This document shows positions 32,569 to 40,239 of a stretch of 64,000 nucleotides of DNA, one piece after another (position 1 is the stretch's first letter; every line of letters starts with the position of its first letter). The stretch is from Solirubrobacter soli DSM 22325 (GTDB lineage Bacteria; Actinomycetota; Thermoleophilia; Solirubrobacterales; Solirubrobacteraceae). The stretch covers positions 361,588 to 425,587 of the forward strand of contig NZ_KE384069.1 in assembly GCF_000423665.1 (NCBI RefSeq), read 5' to 3'. The position numbers were made by a program, and so were the translations under genes. Below the pieces are notes generated by a model. That model did not search any database, had not been told where the DNA came from, and was given only the letters and a program-made list of their open reading frames with translations.

Positions 32569-33872
32569 CGCGGCGGGGCGGCGCCGCGCGGGGCGGGGCG
32601 GGCGTGGAGGCCGGCGGCGCGGCGGGCGCGATGGGCGGCGGCGGTGCGGCGGGCGCGATGGGCGGCGGCGGTGCGGCGGGCGCGATGGGCGGCGGCGGTG
32701 CGGTGGGCGCGGCCGGCGAAGACGCCGCCCGCGGCGCGGCCGGCGGCGGCGTGGAGGCCGGGCGACGGCGCGAGCTCGACGGCGTGCGCGCGATCGCGGC
32801 GCTGCTCGTGCTCGTCTTTCACGCCGTCGGGTTCTGGGCACGGGGGTCGGGGGAGGACGCGTGGGCGCGGCCGTGGGTGGGGCGGCTCGACGTCGGCGTC
32901 GCGGTCTTCTTCCTGCTGTCCGGCTACCTGCTCTACGGGGTGTTCCTGCGCGGGCGGATACGCGTCGGTGCGTATGCGATACGCAGATTCGCGCGGATCG
33001 TGCCGGCGTATTGGGTCGCGCTGACGGTCGCGGCGATCGTGCTGCCGCTGCACGAGGTGTGGCGGGATCTCCCGCTCTTCTACGGGTTTGCGCAGGTCTA
33101 CGGGAAGTCGACGGCGGGTGAGGGGCTCGGCCAGGCGTGGACGCTGTGCGTCGAGGTGCTGTTCTACGCGTTCCTTCCGCTGTGGGCGCTGGTGCTCGTC
33201 AAATCGCGCGCGTTGTGGCCGTTGGTGGCTCTTTTTTGCGCGAGCATTGCGTACAAAGTGCTGATTCTCAGCACTTTCGACGGGCCTGTGGGTCCGCTCG
33301 AGCCGGCGCTGATCGCGCTGCCGGCGTTCCTGGACTGGTTCGCGCTCGGCATGGGGGTGGCGCTGCTCGAGGCACGCGGCGTGCGGTTCTCCAAGCCGTG
33401 GGCGTGGGCGCTCGCCGCGACCACGCTCTACGTCATCTCGTGTATCTCGCTCTGGAACGAGCGACTCGACGCGTATTCGCACTCACAGTGGCTGATCCGT
33501 CACGGCTCGTACGCGGCGATCGCGCTCTGCGTGCTGGCCGCGGGCGTGGCGGGCGCGCCCGCCCTGCGGTGGCGGCCGCTGGTGTGGCTCGGCGAGATCT
33601 CCTACGGCCTCTACCTCTACCACCTGCTCGTGCTCGCGCTGCTCTCGCGGTGGGGGCTGATCGCGTGGGAGCGCTACGTCCACCCATACGTCCTCTGGAC
33701 CGCGTTCGCCCTCGCCGGGTCGGTGCTGTGCGCCGCGCTCAGCTGGCGTCTGGTCGAGCGTCCGGCGTGGCGAGCCGCGCGGCGAGTGTCAGCGCCACGA
33801 GCGTCAGCGCCGGCATCTCCCAGTCCCAGTCCAGCCCTGCGTGAATCGCGAACACCGCCAGCGCCCCGATAG
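32565..33872 (+). CDS. Membrane acyltransferase family 3 (OafA/YrhL-like)
   Basis: This integral membrane O-acyltransferase, 435 residues from GTG 32565, shows the hallmark ELDGVRAIAALLVLVFHAVGFW (catalytic His). VGVAVFFLLSGYLLY, RIVPAYWVAL, GQAWTLCVEVLFYAFLPL and WLGEISYGLYLYHLLVL also match. It likely O-acetylates a surface glycan. The first 60 residues are a repeat-derived Gly/Ala segment, so translation may really begin at GTG 32751 (373 residues). The C-terminal ~28 residues beyond VERPAWRAARR are encoded opposite the end of the O-antigen ligase gene (134-bp convergent overlap) and look like read-through. Confidence 0.85.
   Translation: MTRRGGAARGGAGVEAGGAAGAMGGGGAAGAMGGGGAAGAMGGGGAVGAAGEDAARGAAGGGVEAGRRRELDGVRAIAALLVLVFHAVGFWARGSGEDAWARPWVGRLDVGVAVFFLLSGYLLYGVFLRGRIRVGAYAIRRFARIVPAYWVALTVAAIVLPLHEVWRDLPLFYGFAQVYGKSTAGEGLGQAWTLCVEVLFYAFLPLWALVLVKSRALWPLVALFCASIAYKVLILSTFDGPVGPLEPALIALPAFLDWFALGMGVALLEARGVRFSKPWAWALAATTLYVISCISLWNERLDAYSHSQWLIRHGSYAAIALCVLAAGVAGAPALRWRPLVWLGEISYGLYLYHLLVLALLSRWGLIAWERYVHPYVLWTAFALAGSVLCAALSWRLVERPAWRAARRVSAPRASAPASPSPSPALRESRTPPAPR
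32624..32704 (+). repeat. Three 27-bp tandem repeats in the acyltransferase 5' region
   Basis: The ATG triplets at 32631, 32658 and 32685 mark a unit of exactly 27 bp encoding AMGGGGAAG three times. A GTGGAGGCCG segment flanks the array at both ends, suggesting slippage or duplication. Confidence 0.8.
33255..33277. repeat. 10-bp perfect inverted repeat inside the acyltransferase gene
   Basis: AAAGTGCTGA (33255-33264) and TCAGCACTTT (33268-33277) flank a TTC loop, in a local patch of clearly lower GC content (from about 33225). Confidence 0.7.
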
Positions 33873-35400
33873 CCCCGGCCGCCTCCGGTGACCGCCGCGC
33901 CATCGACACGATCCCGGCGATGAACGCGACGAGCGCGAGCAGTCCCACGAGCCCGAGCTCGGCGGCGGTCTCGATGTAGAGCGAGTGGGCGTCGCGAACG
34001 GTCTCGTCGATCGTCCGCTCGCGCAGCCACACCGTCCGGAACGACCCCGACCCGCCGCCCTGCAGCGGCGAGTCCGCGAACTCGTTCACGGCGACCCGCC
34101 AGTACTCGTACCGATTGGACTGCGCCGACACGAGCCGCGACGGATCGGCCCCCTGCGCCGGCCCCGACCCGGTCCGTTCGACCCGCGTGACCGCGATCCC
34201 GGTCACGGCGAGCGCGAGCACGAGCGCGCCGACCGCCGCCCGGCGCAGTGGGGGGAGAAGGGGAGCGGCGTCGGCCGGCGAGGGGGCGGGAGGCGTGGGC
34301 GCGGCGTCGGCCGGCGAGGGGGCGCGAGGCGTGGGCGCGGCGTCGGCCGGCGAGGGGGCGCGAGGCGTGGGCGCGGCGTCGGCCGGCGAGGGGGCGGGAG
34401 GCGTGGGCGCGGCGTCGGCCGGCGAGGGGGCGCGAGGCGTGGGCGCGGCGTCGGCCGGCGAGGGGGCGGGAGGTGTGGGCGCGGCGTCGGCCGGCGAGGG
34501 GGCGGGAGGTGTGGGCGCGGCCTCGCCCGGCGAGGGGGCGGGACCAGTGGGCGCGGCGTCGCGCGACGGTCCCGGGGTGGCAGGCGGCGCGAGCCACCAC
34601 GCCGCCGCGGCCAGCACCGCCAGCGCGGCGATCATCACCGCGCCCTGCGTCGCGCTCCCGCCCGGCGCCTCGACGGCTGAGAGCGGGATGGTCGCGAGGG
34701 CGGCGAGGATCGCCGCGCCTCCCGCGACCGCCGCGCGGCGGAGTTGCCCGACCGTCGGCGTGAGGGCCACCAGCACGGCGAGGCCGGCGGCCGTCGCGCC
34801 GAGCGCACCGCGCGAGAACGTCAGGTAGCACGCGAGGCCGAGGATCGGTGAGGTGGCGAGTGCGGCGCGGGACGGGACCCACGCGGCGAGCACGAGGCCC
34901 ATGCCCGTCAGTGCGCCCATCGCGTTCCAGTACGTCAGCGGCCAGGCGAGGCGGTCGTCGGCGGACGGGAGCGCGTCGAGCGAGAAGACGCCCGGAAGCA
35001 GCCGCTCGGACAGGCCGTAGAGCGCGGCGGCGACGATTCCCGCGAGCAGGACCGGCTCGACGAGCCGGCGCACCTCGGGCGGCTGCAAGACCGCCACGGC
35101 GGCGATGAACGCGAACAGGTAGAGCAGCAGGCGCTGGAAGTCGTCCGACGCGCCGCCGGCGATCGGGGCCCAGAGGATCGACAGGCCCGTCCAGGCGGTC
35201 AACGCGGCGAGCCCGCCGGCCGCGAGCCATGCCGACCGCGGGACCGGCCGTTCGTCACGCACGGCGACGACGACCACGAGCGCGCACGCGACGACCCCCG
35301 CCACCAGCCGCGGGACGTCGAAGTACCCGCCCTTGGCGAACGCGAGGACGGCCGGGCCGAGCAGCACCGGCGCCGCGAGAACGAGGTCGAACCGGCGCAT
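33739..35400 (-). CDS. O-antigen ligase/polymerase-like membrane protein
   Basis: The 553-residue polytopic protein belongs to the Wzy/WaaL superfamily. The conserved C-terminal periplasmic region shows SNRYEYWRVAVNEFADSPLQGGGSGSF and DAHSLYIETAAELGLVGLLALV, with the His and Arg residues characteristic of the family. The first half shows about nine helices, including YLTFSRGALG. A hydrophilic insert of about 96 residues made of APTPPAPSPADA-type repeats separates the halves and is atypical. ATG 35400 is preceded by TACGGT at 10 bases. It probably polymerises or transfers the surface glycan. Confidence 0.85.
   Translation of the reverse strand: MRRFDLVLAAPVLLGPAVLAFAKGGYFDVPRLVAGVVACALVVVVAVRDERPVPRSAWLAAGGLAALTAWTGLSILWAPIAGGASDDFQRLLLYLFAFIAAVAVLQPPEVRRLVEPVLLAGIVAAALYGLSERLLPGVFSLDALPSADDRLAWPLTYWNAMGALTGMGLVLAAWVPSRAALATSPILGLACYLTFSRGALGATAAGLAVLVALTPTVGQLRRAAVAGGAAILAALATIPLSAVEAPGGSATQGAVMIAALAVLAAAAWWLAPPATPGPSRDAAPTGPAPSPGEAAPTPPAPSPADAAPTPPAPSPADAAPTPRAPSPADAAPTPPAPSPADAAPTPRAPSPADAAPTPRAPSPADAAPTPPAPSPADAAPLLPPLRRAAVGALVLALAVTGIAVTRVERTGSGPAQGADPSRLVSAQSNRYEYWRVAVNEFADSPLQGGGSGSFRTVWLRERTIDETVRDAHSLYIETAAELGLVGLLALVAFIAGIVSMARRSPEAAGAIGALAVFAIHAGLDWDWEMPALTLVALTLAARLATPDARPDAS
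34270..34545 (-). repeat. 36-bp coding tandem repeats (Pro/Ala-rich) in the ligase gene
   Basis: A 36-bp unit repeats seven times with an eighth, diverged copy. It encodes APTP(P/R)APSPADA. The length is a multiple of three, so copy-number changes keep the frame. The only change between most units swaps one codon (Pro or Arg). Confidence 0.9.
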
Positions 35401-35410
35401 GAAGTCCGCC

Positions 35411-35416
35411 ACCGTA
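35411..35416 (-). promoter_or_regulatory. Leaderless -10 of the ligase gene
   Basis: Minus-strand TACGGT ends 10 bases before ATG 35400, supporting this start over the longer open frame that would overlap the divergent gene. Confidence 0.45.
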
Positions 35417-35521
35417 CCCGGCCGGGTGGGCGGACCGACGCCGCCGAGCGCGAGGAGAGTCGGTTTCGTCTCGGAATCCGCAACGCAGCCGACACCTGAG
35501 GTGCTGGGCGCCGCTCGGCCG

Positions 35522-35527
35522 TATCCT
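35522..35527 (+). promoter_or_regulatory. Leaderless -10 of the AftD-like gene
   Basis: TATCCT ends 7 bases before TTG 35535, supporting that unusual start codon. Confidence 0.5.
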
Positions 35528-35534
35528 CGCCGCC

Positions 35535-38500
35535 TTGCCGTCGCGCGCCAGAGATCGAGCACTGCCCGCGGCGCTGGGCGTGCTCGCGTTCGTCATCGCG
35601 CTCGCGCAGCGGCCCGGGTGGGCGTCGTCGGACACGAAGATCGACCTGCACGTCGATCCCGCGGGGTTCTTGGCGGACGTGGCGAGCGCGTGGTCGTCGA
35701 CCGGGGACCTCGGGCACGTGCAGGGCGGGCAGTACGGGGGCTACCTGTTCCCGATGGGGCCGTTCTTCGCCGCGCTGCACGGGCTCGGGGTGAGCGCGTG
35801 GTTGACGCAGCGGCTGTGGCTCGGGGCGATCCTCGCGCTCGCCGCGTGGGGGGCCGTGCGCCTGATGGACGAGCTCACCGGCCGGCCGCGCGGCATCGCG
35901 CACGCGACTGCGGGCTTCCTCATCCTGCTCAACCCGTACGTGGTCGTGTTCAGCGCCCGCACGACGGTCACGCTGCTCGGGTACGCGGCGCTGCCGTGGC
36001 TCCTCGTCGCGGTCAAGCGCGGGATCAGAGCCAACCCGACCTGGTGGGCGGCCGCGTTCGCGCTGATCGTGACCGCGTCAGGCGGCGGGGTGAACGCGGC
36101 GGTGACGGCGTGGATGCTCGTCGGACCGCTGCTGTTGGCCCTCTACGAGCGCTGGATCGGCGCGACGACCACGAACGCGATCGTGAGGTTCGCGTGGCGC
36201 ACGGCGCTGCTCACCGCGCTGGTCTCGGCGTGGTGGGTGGTGCCGCTGCTCGTCCAGTCCCGATTCGGGGTGGACTTCCTGCGCTTCACCGAGCAGCCGG
36301 GGACGATCTGGAGCACGACGAGCCTGCCGGAGTCGCTGCGGCTGATGGGCTACTGGATCTCGTACCTGGGCGTGGGGTACGGCGGGACGCTGCGGCCGTA
36401 CTTCGGCGACGGCGGGGTGATGCTGTTCTCGCTGCCGGTCGTCATCGCCGGGCTGCTCGTCCCGGCGCTCGCGCTGACCGGCTTCGCATGGACGCGCAAG
36501 CACCCGTACGCGCCGTTCGCCCTCTTGCTCGTGCTGACAGGGCTGCTGATCATGGCGGCCGGTTTCCCGGAGGGGACGCCGCTGCGCAAGGCGTCGAACT
36601 TCACGTACAACCACTTCGTTCCGGTGCAGTTCCTGCGCACGACGTACAAGGCAGGACCGCTGGTGGTGATGGGCGTCGCCGTCCTCGGCGGCCTAGCGGC
36701 GCAACGCATCCCGAGGCGCGCGCTGCTCGCCGCGGCGCTCGTCCTGCCCCTCGTCGCGAGTTGGCCGCTGATCCGCGGCCGGGGCGTCGACGACCAGCTC
36801 CTGTGGAAGGAGATCCCCGCGGCCTGGCGCGACGCCGTGGCGCAGCTCGACGCCGACGGCGGCGGACGCGCCGTCGTCCTGCCCGGCCAGCTCTACGCCT
36901 ACTACGACTGGGGCGGCACGATCGACCCGATCCTCCCGGTCCTGACCGACGAGCCGGTCGCGACCCGCAACGCGGTCGGGTACGCCGACCTGCGGGCGAC
37001 GGACCTGCTGTGGACCGTCGACGCGCTCGTCCAGCAGCGGCGGGCGCTGCCGGGGCAACTCGACCCGCTGCTCGACCTGCTCGGCGCCCGCACCGTCCTG
37101 CAGGGCGCCGACGAGGACCGGACCCGCAGCGGCGCGACCCCGCCCGCGGAGGCCGCGGACGTCCTCACGCAGCTCGGCGCGCCGACAAAGACGTATGGTG
37201 CCGACGAACCGCGGCCGCGCGCCGCGGGCACGCTCGGCGACCCCGTCGACCTTCCCGAGGTCCGCGCCTGGGAACGACCCACCGCTCCCGGCCTGGTCCG
37301 GGTCGAGGCTCCCGAGCCTTCGACGGTCATCGACGGCTCGGCCGAAGGGCTCGCCAACGCCGACACCCCGCTGCAGGACGTCGCCTACGCCGCGGACCTC
37401 ACCGCGCAGCAGCTCCGCGGAGCCGGCCAGGTCGTGATCACCGACTCGAATCGTCGCCGCGTGCTCGTCCCGTCCCGGCTGGTCCAGAACGCAGGCCGGG
37501 TGCTCGCGGCGGACGAGGAGCCGTCCGTCGACGCCGCCGTGCTCGACCCGTTCGGCATCGGCCCCGACGCGCAGACCGTCGCCGTCTACGGCGGCGGGAT
37601 CAGAGGCGTCAGCGCGCCGTCCTCCCCCGGCTATCCGCAGTTCCCGGAGAACCGGCCGTTCGCGGCGCTCGACGGCGACCCCGCCACGCACTGGCAGGCG
37701 GACCGCGCACTGACGCCCGACCGCCACGTCCTCACGGTCACCTTCGATCACCCCCGCGACGTCCCGTACGTCGACCTCGAGCCCTACGACGACTCGCGGG
37801 TGCGGGTCACGGCGGTGGAGATCGCGGGCCGGCGATACGCGGTGCGCGAGGGGGAGAACCGACTGCGCGTCGATCTCCACGACGTCGGCGCCTTGAGTGT
37901 CCGGATCGTGGTCGAGCAGGACCCCGGCCCGACCATCACGGCCGGCATCCGCGAGCTGCGCATCCCGGGCATCCACGCGACCGAGGCGCTGCGCCCGCCG
38001 GTCATCGCCGAACGCGCGCTGCGCGGTACGGACATCCCGCTCAGCTACGTCTTCCAGCGCACCACGGGCGACGACCCGTTCCGCAGGGATCCCTGGCACG
38101 GCGCGTCGAGCAGCGCCCTCGTGCGCGACCGCGCCGACGGCGAACGCGGGCTCGAGCGGGTCTTCTCGCCCCCGACCGCGCGCACCTGGAGGCTCGACGG
38201 CTGGGCGACCGTCGCGCCCGACGCGCCCGACTCCGCGATCGACGCGCTGGTCGGCTTGGACGAGCGGTTCGAGTCCTCCGCGCGGTTCCAGGGCCGCCCG
38301 GAGTTCCGCGCCTCGAGCGCGTTCGACGGCACGCCCCGCCCGTGGATCGGGTCCTGGCAGGACGGCCGGAGCGTGTGGATCGAGTGGGAGCAGTCGAAGC
38401 CGGCGAGCGAGTTCAGGCTCGACGCTGTGCCGGGCGTCCGGCGGCCGACGCGGGTGCGGGTGGGCGAGGCGACGGTCGACGTCGCCGACGGCGCCGTGCG

Positions 38501-39647
38501 GCTGCCGGCGCCGGTCTCCGGCCGCGTCCGGCTCGAGATCCTCCGCTCCGCGTTCCCGCCGGGGACACCAGGACAACAGCGGCAGCGTCGCGCGGTCGGG
38601 ATCGCCGAGATCCACGGCGGCCCGACCGTCAGCGTGCCGCGCGCCGGGACGTTGCCCCACGGCTGCGAGCTCACGGTCACGATCGGTGGCCGGAGGGTCG
38701 GCTTGCGGGTGGAGGGCAGCGTCGAGGACCTCGACGCGGGCCGCCCGCTGCGGGCCACGGGCTGCGGCGCGGTCGATCTGCCGGCGGGGGAGACACGGCT
38801 GTCCGCGCGGGCCGGGACGTTCACGCCGTACGTGCTGCGGTTGCGCTCGGGAACCGCCACACCGGCGGCCGCGCCCGGCCGGGTCGTGTCCGCCGGAACC
38901 GCGACCCGCGGCGGCCGCAAGGACGTCCGCCTCGCCCTGGCCGGTCCGGCCCGGCTCGTCCTCGCGGAGAGCTTCACGCGTGGCCGCCGCGCGAGCTGCG
39001 ACGGCCACGACCTCGGCGAGCCCGAGGTGGGCGACGCGTTCGGCACCGCCTGGCGCGTCCCTGCGACGTGCCGGAACGTGACGATCACGTTCGCGCCGAA
39101 CCGGCTGGTGACCGTGGGCTACGGGGTGTCCGCGCTGGTGGCGGCGTTCCTGCTCGTGGTGCTCCTGGCCGGGCGGCGCCGAGTGACGCGGGCCGGCGAC
39201 GGCGCGGCGGCGCGACCGAACGAGGTGAGCCGGTTTCGTCAGGGCACGCCAGACGAAACCGGCTCACCCGGAATGTCGGTGCGCAGGGCGGCGCTGGTGT
39301 CCGTGGTCGTGGGGCTCGGGTTGGGGTTCGTGTTCGCGGCGCGGGCCGTCCCGCTGTTCGCGCTCGGCACGTTCTTCGTCCTGTATCGCGGCGTCACCGC
39401 GGAGCAGCTCGCGCTCGCCGGCGGGGCGGTGCTGGCGGTCGCCGTTCCCGTCCTCACGCTGATCATCCGGCCCGAGGATCGGGGCGGCTACAACCCGGAG
39501 TACGCGATCGACCGGATCGCGGTCCACTGGGTGACGGTGGCGGGGATCGCGCTGTTCGTGCTCGCGCTCAGTAGGGCCACGGGGCGTCCGGCGCGAGGCC
39601 GAGCCGCTCCGCCCACCGACGACGCCCCGCCACGACCAGCACCTTGA
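35535..39647 (+). CDS. AftD-like alpha-(1,3)-arabinofuranosyltransferase family protein (DUF3367)
   Basis: This 1370-residue membrane enzyme matches the size and plan of actinobacterial AftD. The first ~430 residues hold GT-C-type helices with the early acidic motif SSDTKIDLHVDPAGFLADVASAW (Asp-rich first loop), YLFPMGPFFAALHGLG and LLNPYVVVFSARTTVTLLGYAALPWLLVA. The long extracytoplasmic part contains a discoidin (F5/8 type C)-like, carbohydrate-binding segment (FAALDGDPATHWQAD...VTFDHPRDVPYVDLEP). Helices return near residues 1190-1370. AftD adds arabinofuranose branches to mycobacterial cell-wall arabinan. Here the substrate is unknown. A perfect 17-bp inverted repeat lies in the coding sequence, and the 3' end overlaps the convergent gene by 80 bp. 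Confidence 0.85.
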   Translation: MPSRARDRALPAALGVLAFVIALAQRPGWASSDTKIDLHVDPAGFLADVASAWSSTGDLGHVQGGQYGGYLFPMGPFFAALHGLGVSAWLTQRLWLGAILALAAWGAVRLMDELTGRPRGIAHATAGFLILLNPYVVVFSARTTVTLLGYAALPWLLVAVKRGIRANPTWWAAAFALIVTASGGGVNAAVTAWMLVGPLLLALYERWIGATTTNAIVRFAWRTALLTALVSAWWVVPLLVQSRFGVDFLRFTEQPGTIWSTTSLPESLRLMGYWISYLGVGYGGTLRPYFGDGGVMLFSLPVVIAGLLVPALALTGFAWTRKHPYAPFALLLVLTGLLIMAAGFPEGTPLRKASNFTYNHFVPVQFLRTTYKAGPLVVMGVAVLGGLAAQRIPRRALLAAALVLPLVASWPLIRGRGVDDQLLWKEIPAAWRDAVAQLDADGGGRAVVLPGQLYAYYDWGGTIDPILPVLTDEPVATRNAVGYADLRATDLLWTVDALVQQRRALPGQLDPLLDLLGARTVLQGADEDRTRSGATPPAEAADVLTQLGAPTKTYGADEPRPRAAGTLGDPVDLPEVRAWERPTAPGLVRVEAPEPSTVIDGSAEGLANADTPLQDVAYAADLTAQQLRGAGQVVITDSNRRRVLVPSRLVQNAGRVLAADEEPSVDAAVLDPFGIGPDAQTVAVYGGGIRGVSAPSSPGYPQFPENRPFAALDGDPATHWQADRALTPDRHVLTVTFDHPRDVPYVDLEPYDDSRVRVTAVEIAGRRYAVREGENRLRVDLHDVGALSVRIVVEQDPGPTITAGIRELRIPGIHATEALRPPVIAERALRGTDIPLSYVFQRTTGDDPFRRDPWHGASSSALVRDRADGERGLERVFSPPTARTWRLDGWATVAPDAPDSAIDALVGLDERFESSARFQGRPEFRASSAFDGTPRPWIGSWQDGRSVWIEWEQSKPASEFRLDAVPGVRRPTRVRVGEATVDVADGAVRLPAPVSGRVRLEILRSAFPPGTPGQQRQRRAVGIAEIHGGPTVSVPRAGTLPHGCELTVTIGGRRVGLRVEGSVEDLDAGRPLRATGCGAVDLPAGETRLSARAGTFTPYVLRLRSGTATPAAAPGRVVSAGTATRGGRKDVRLALAGPARLVLAESFTRGRRASCDGHDLGEPEVGDAFGTAWRVPATCRNVTITFAPNRLVTVGYGVSALVAAFLLVVLLAGRRRVTRAGDGAAARPNEVSRFRQGTPDETGSPGMSVRRAALVSVVVGLGLGFVFAARAVPLFALGTFFVLYRGVTAEQLALAGGAVLAVAVPVLTLIIRPEDRGGYNPEYAIDRIAVHWVTVAGIALFVLALSRATGRPARGRAAPPTDDAPPRPAP
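39224..39268. repeat. Perfect 17-bp inverted repeat within the AftD-like gene
   Basis: GGTGAGCCGGTTTCGTC (39224-39240) and its exact reverse complement (39252-39268) flank an 11-base centre. It lies in frame in a hydrophilic stretch between two membrane helices and is followed at 39273 by an in-frame ATG. It looks like an inserted palindromic element or a relic terminator. Confidence 0.9.
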
Positions 39648-40239
39648 TCGCCACGTTGCGCGCGAACCACGGCAGCTCGCGCACGTGCGCCATGAGCTGG
39701 TGGCGCGCGGGCTCGCGCCGGTACTCGGCCAAGCTGCCGGTCCGCCCGACGTAGCGCCACTCGCCCGACAGGCACACGGCGAACAGGGCGAGCGTCACGC
39801 CGATCGAGGAGAACGCGTCATGGACGAGCATCGTCCCGCCCGGCACGACCCGCCCGCCCCACTGCACGAGGTCCGCGCGCGCAGGGCCGAAGCGGTGCGC
39901 CCCGTCGACGTACAGCAACGAGATCGGGCCGACCACATCCTCCAGCGCGTCCGCGGAGAACTTGCGCACGTGCCGCACGCGATCCTCGACGCCCGCGGCG
40001 CGGAGGTTCGCGTGGAACGCGTCGAAGTCGGCGTCGCCCCGCGCGGCGTCGGCGGCGATCTCCTGCGGCCCGCGGTCGGACCCGGCGTGCGGGTCGATGG
40101 CGGTCACGGGCGTCTCGGACGCGAGCACCACCGTCGACTTCCCGCGAAACGACCCGATCTCCACGGCCGTGCCGGACGACCGCGCGGCGGCGGACCGCAG
40201 GCGCGCCGCCTGCGCGTCCGTGAGCCACCCCTCGATCAA
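39568..40239 (-). CDS. Class I SAM-dependent methyltransferase (Methyltransf_24-like)
   Basis: This 223-residue protein has the SAM-binding motif AVEIGSFRGKSTVVLA, an acidic second motif TAIDPHAG, and SLLYVDGAHRFGPARADLVQWGGRVVPGGTMLVHDAF. These are typical of the family in which HxH/Asp residues bind metal. TTG 40239 is the natural start because it overlaps the upstream stop codon (TTGA). It probably methylates a sugar of the glycan. Its last 80 bp overlap the AftD-like gene on the opposite strand. Confidence 0.8.
   Translation of the reverse strand: MIEGWLTDAQAARLRSAAARSSGTAVEIGSFRGKSTVVLASETPVTAIDPHAGSDRGPQEIAADAARGDADFDAFHANLRAAGVEDRVRHVRKFSADALEDVVGPISLLYVDGAHRFGPARADLVQWGGRVVPGGTMLVHDAFSSIGVTLALFAVCLSGEWRYVGRTGSLAEYRREPARHQLMAHVRELPWFARNVAIKVLVVAGRRRWAERLGLAPDAPWPY

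Noticed and set aside
34270..34545. Minisatellite/CRISPR in an intergenic region
   Set aside because: The 36-bp units are in frame within a recognisable membrane ligase gene and have no spacers.
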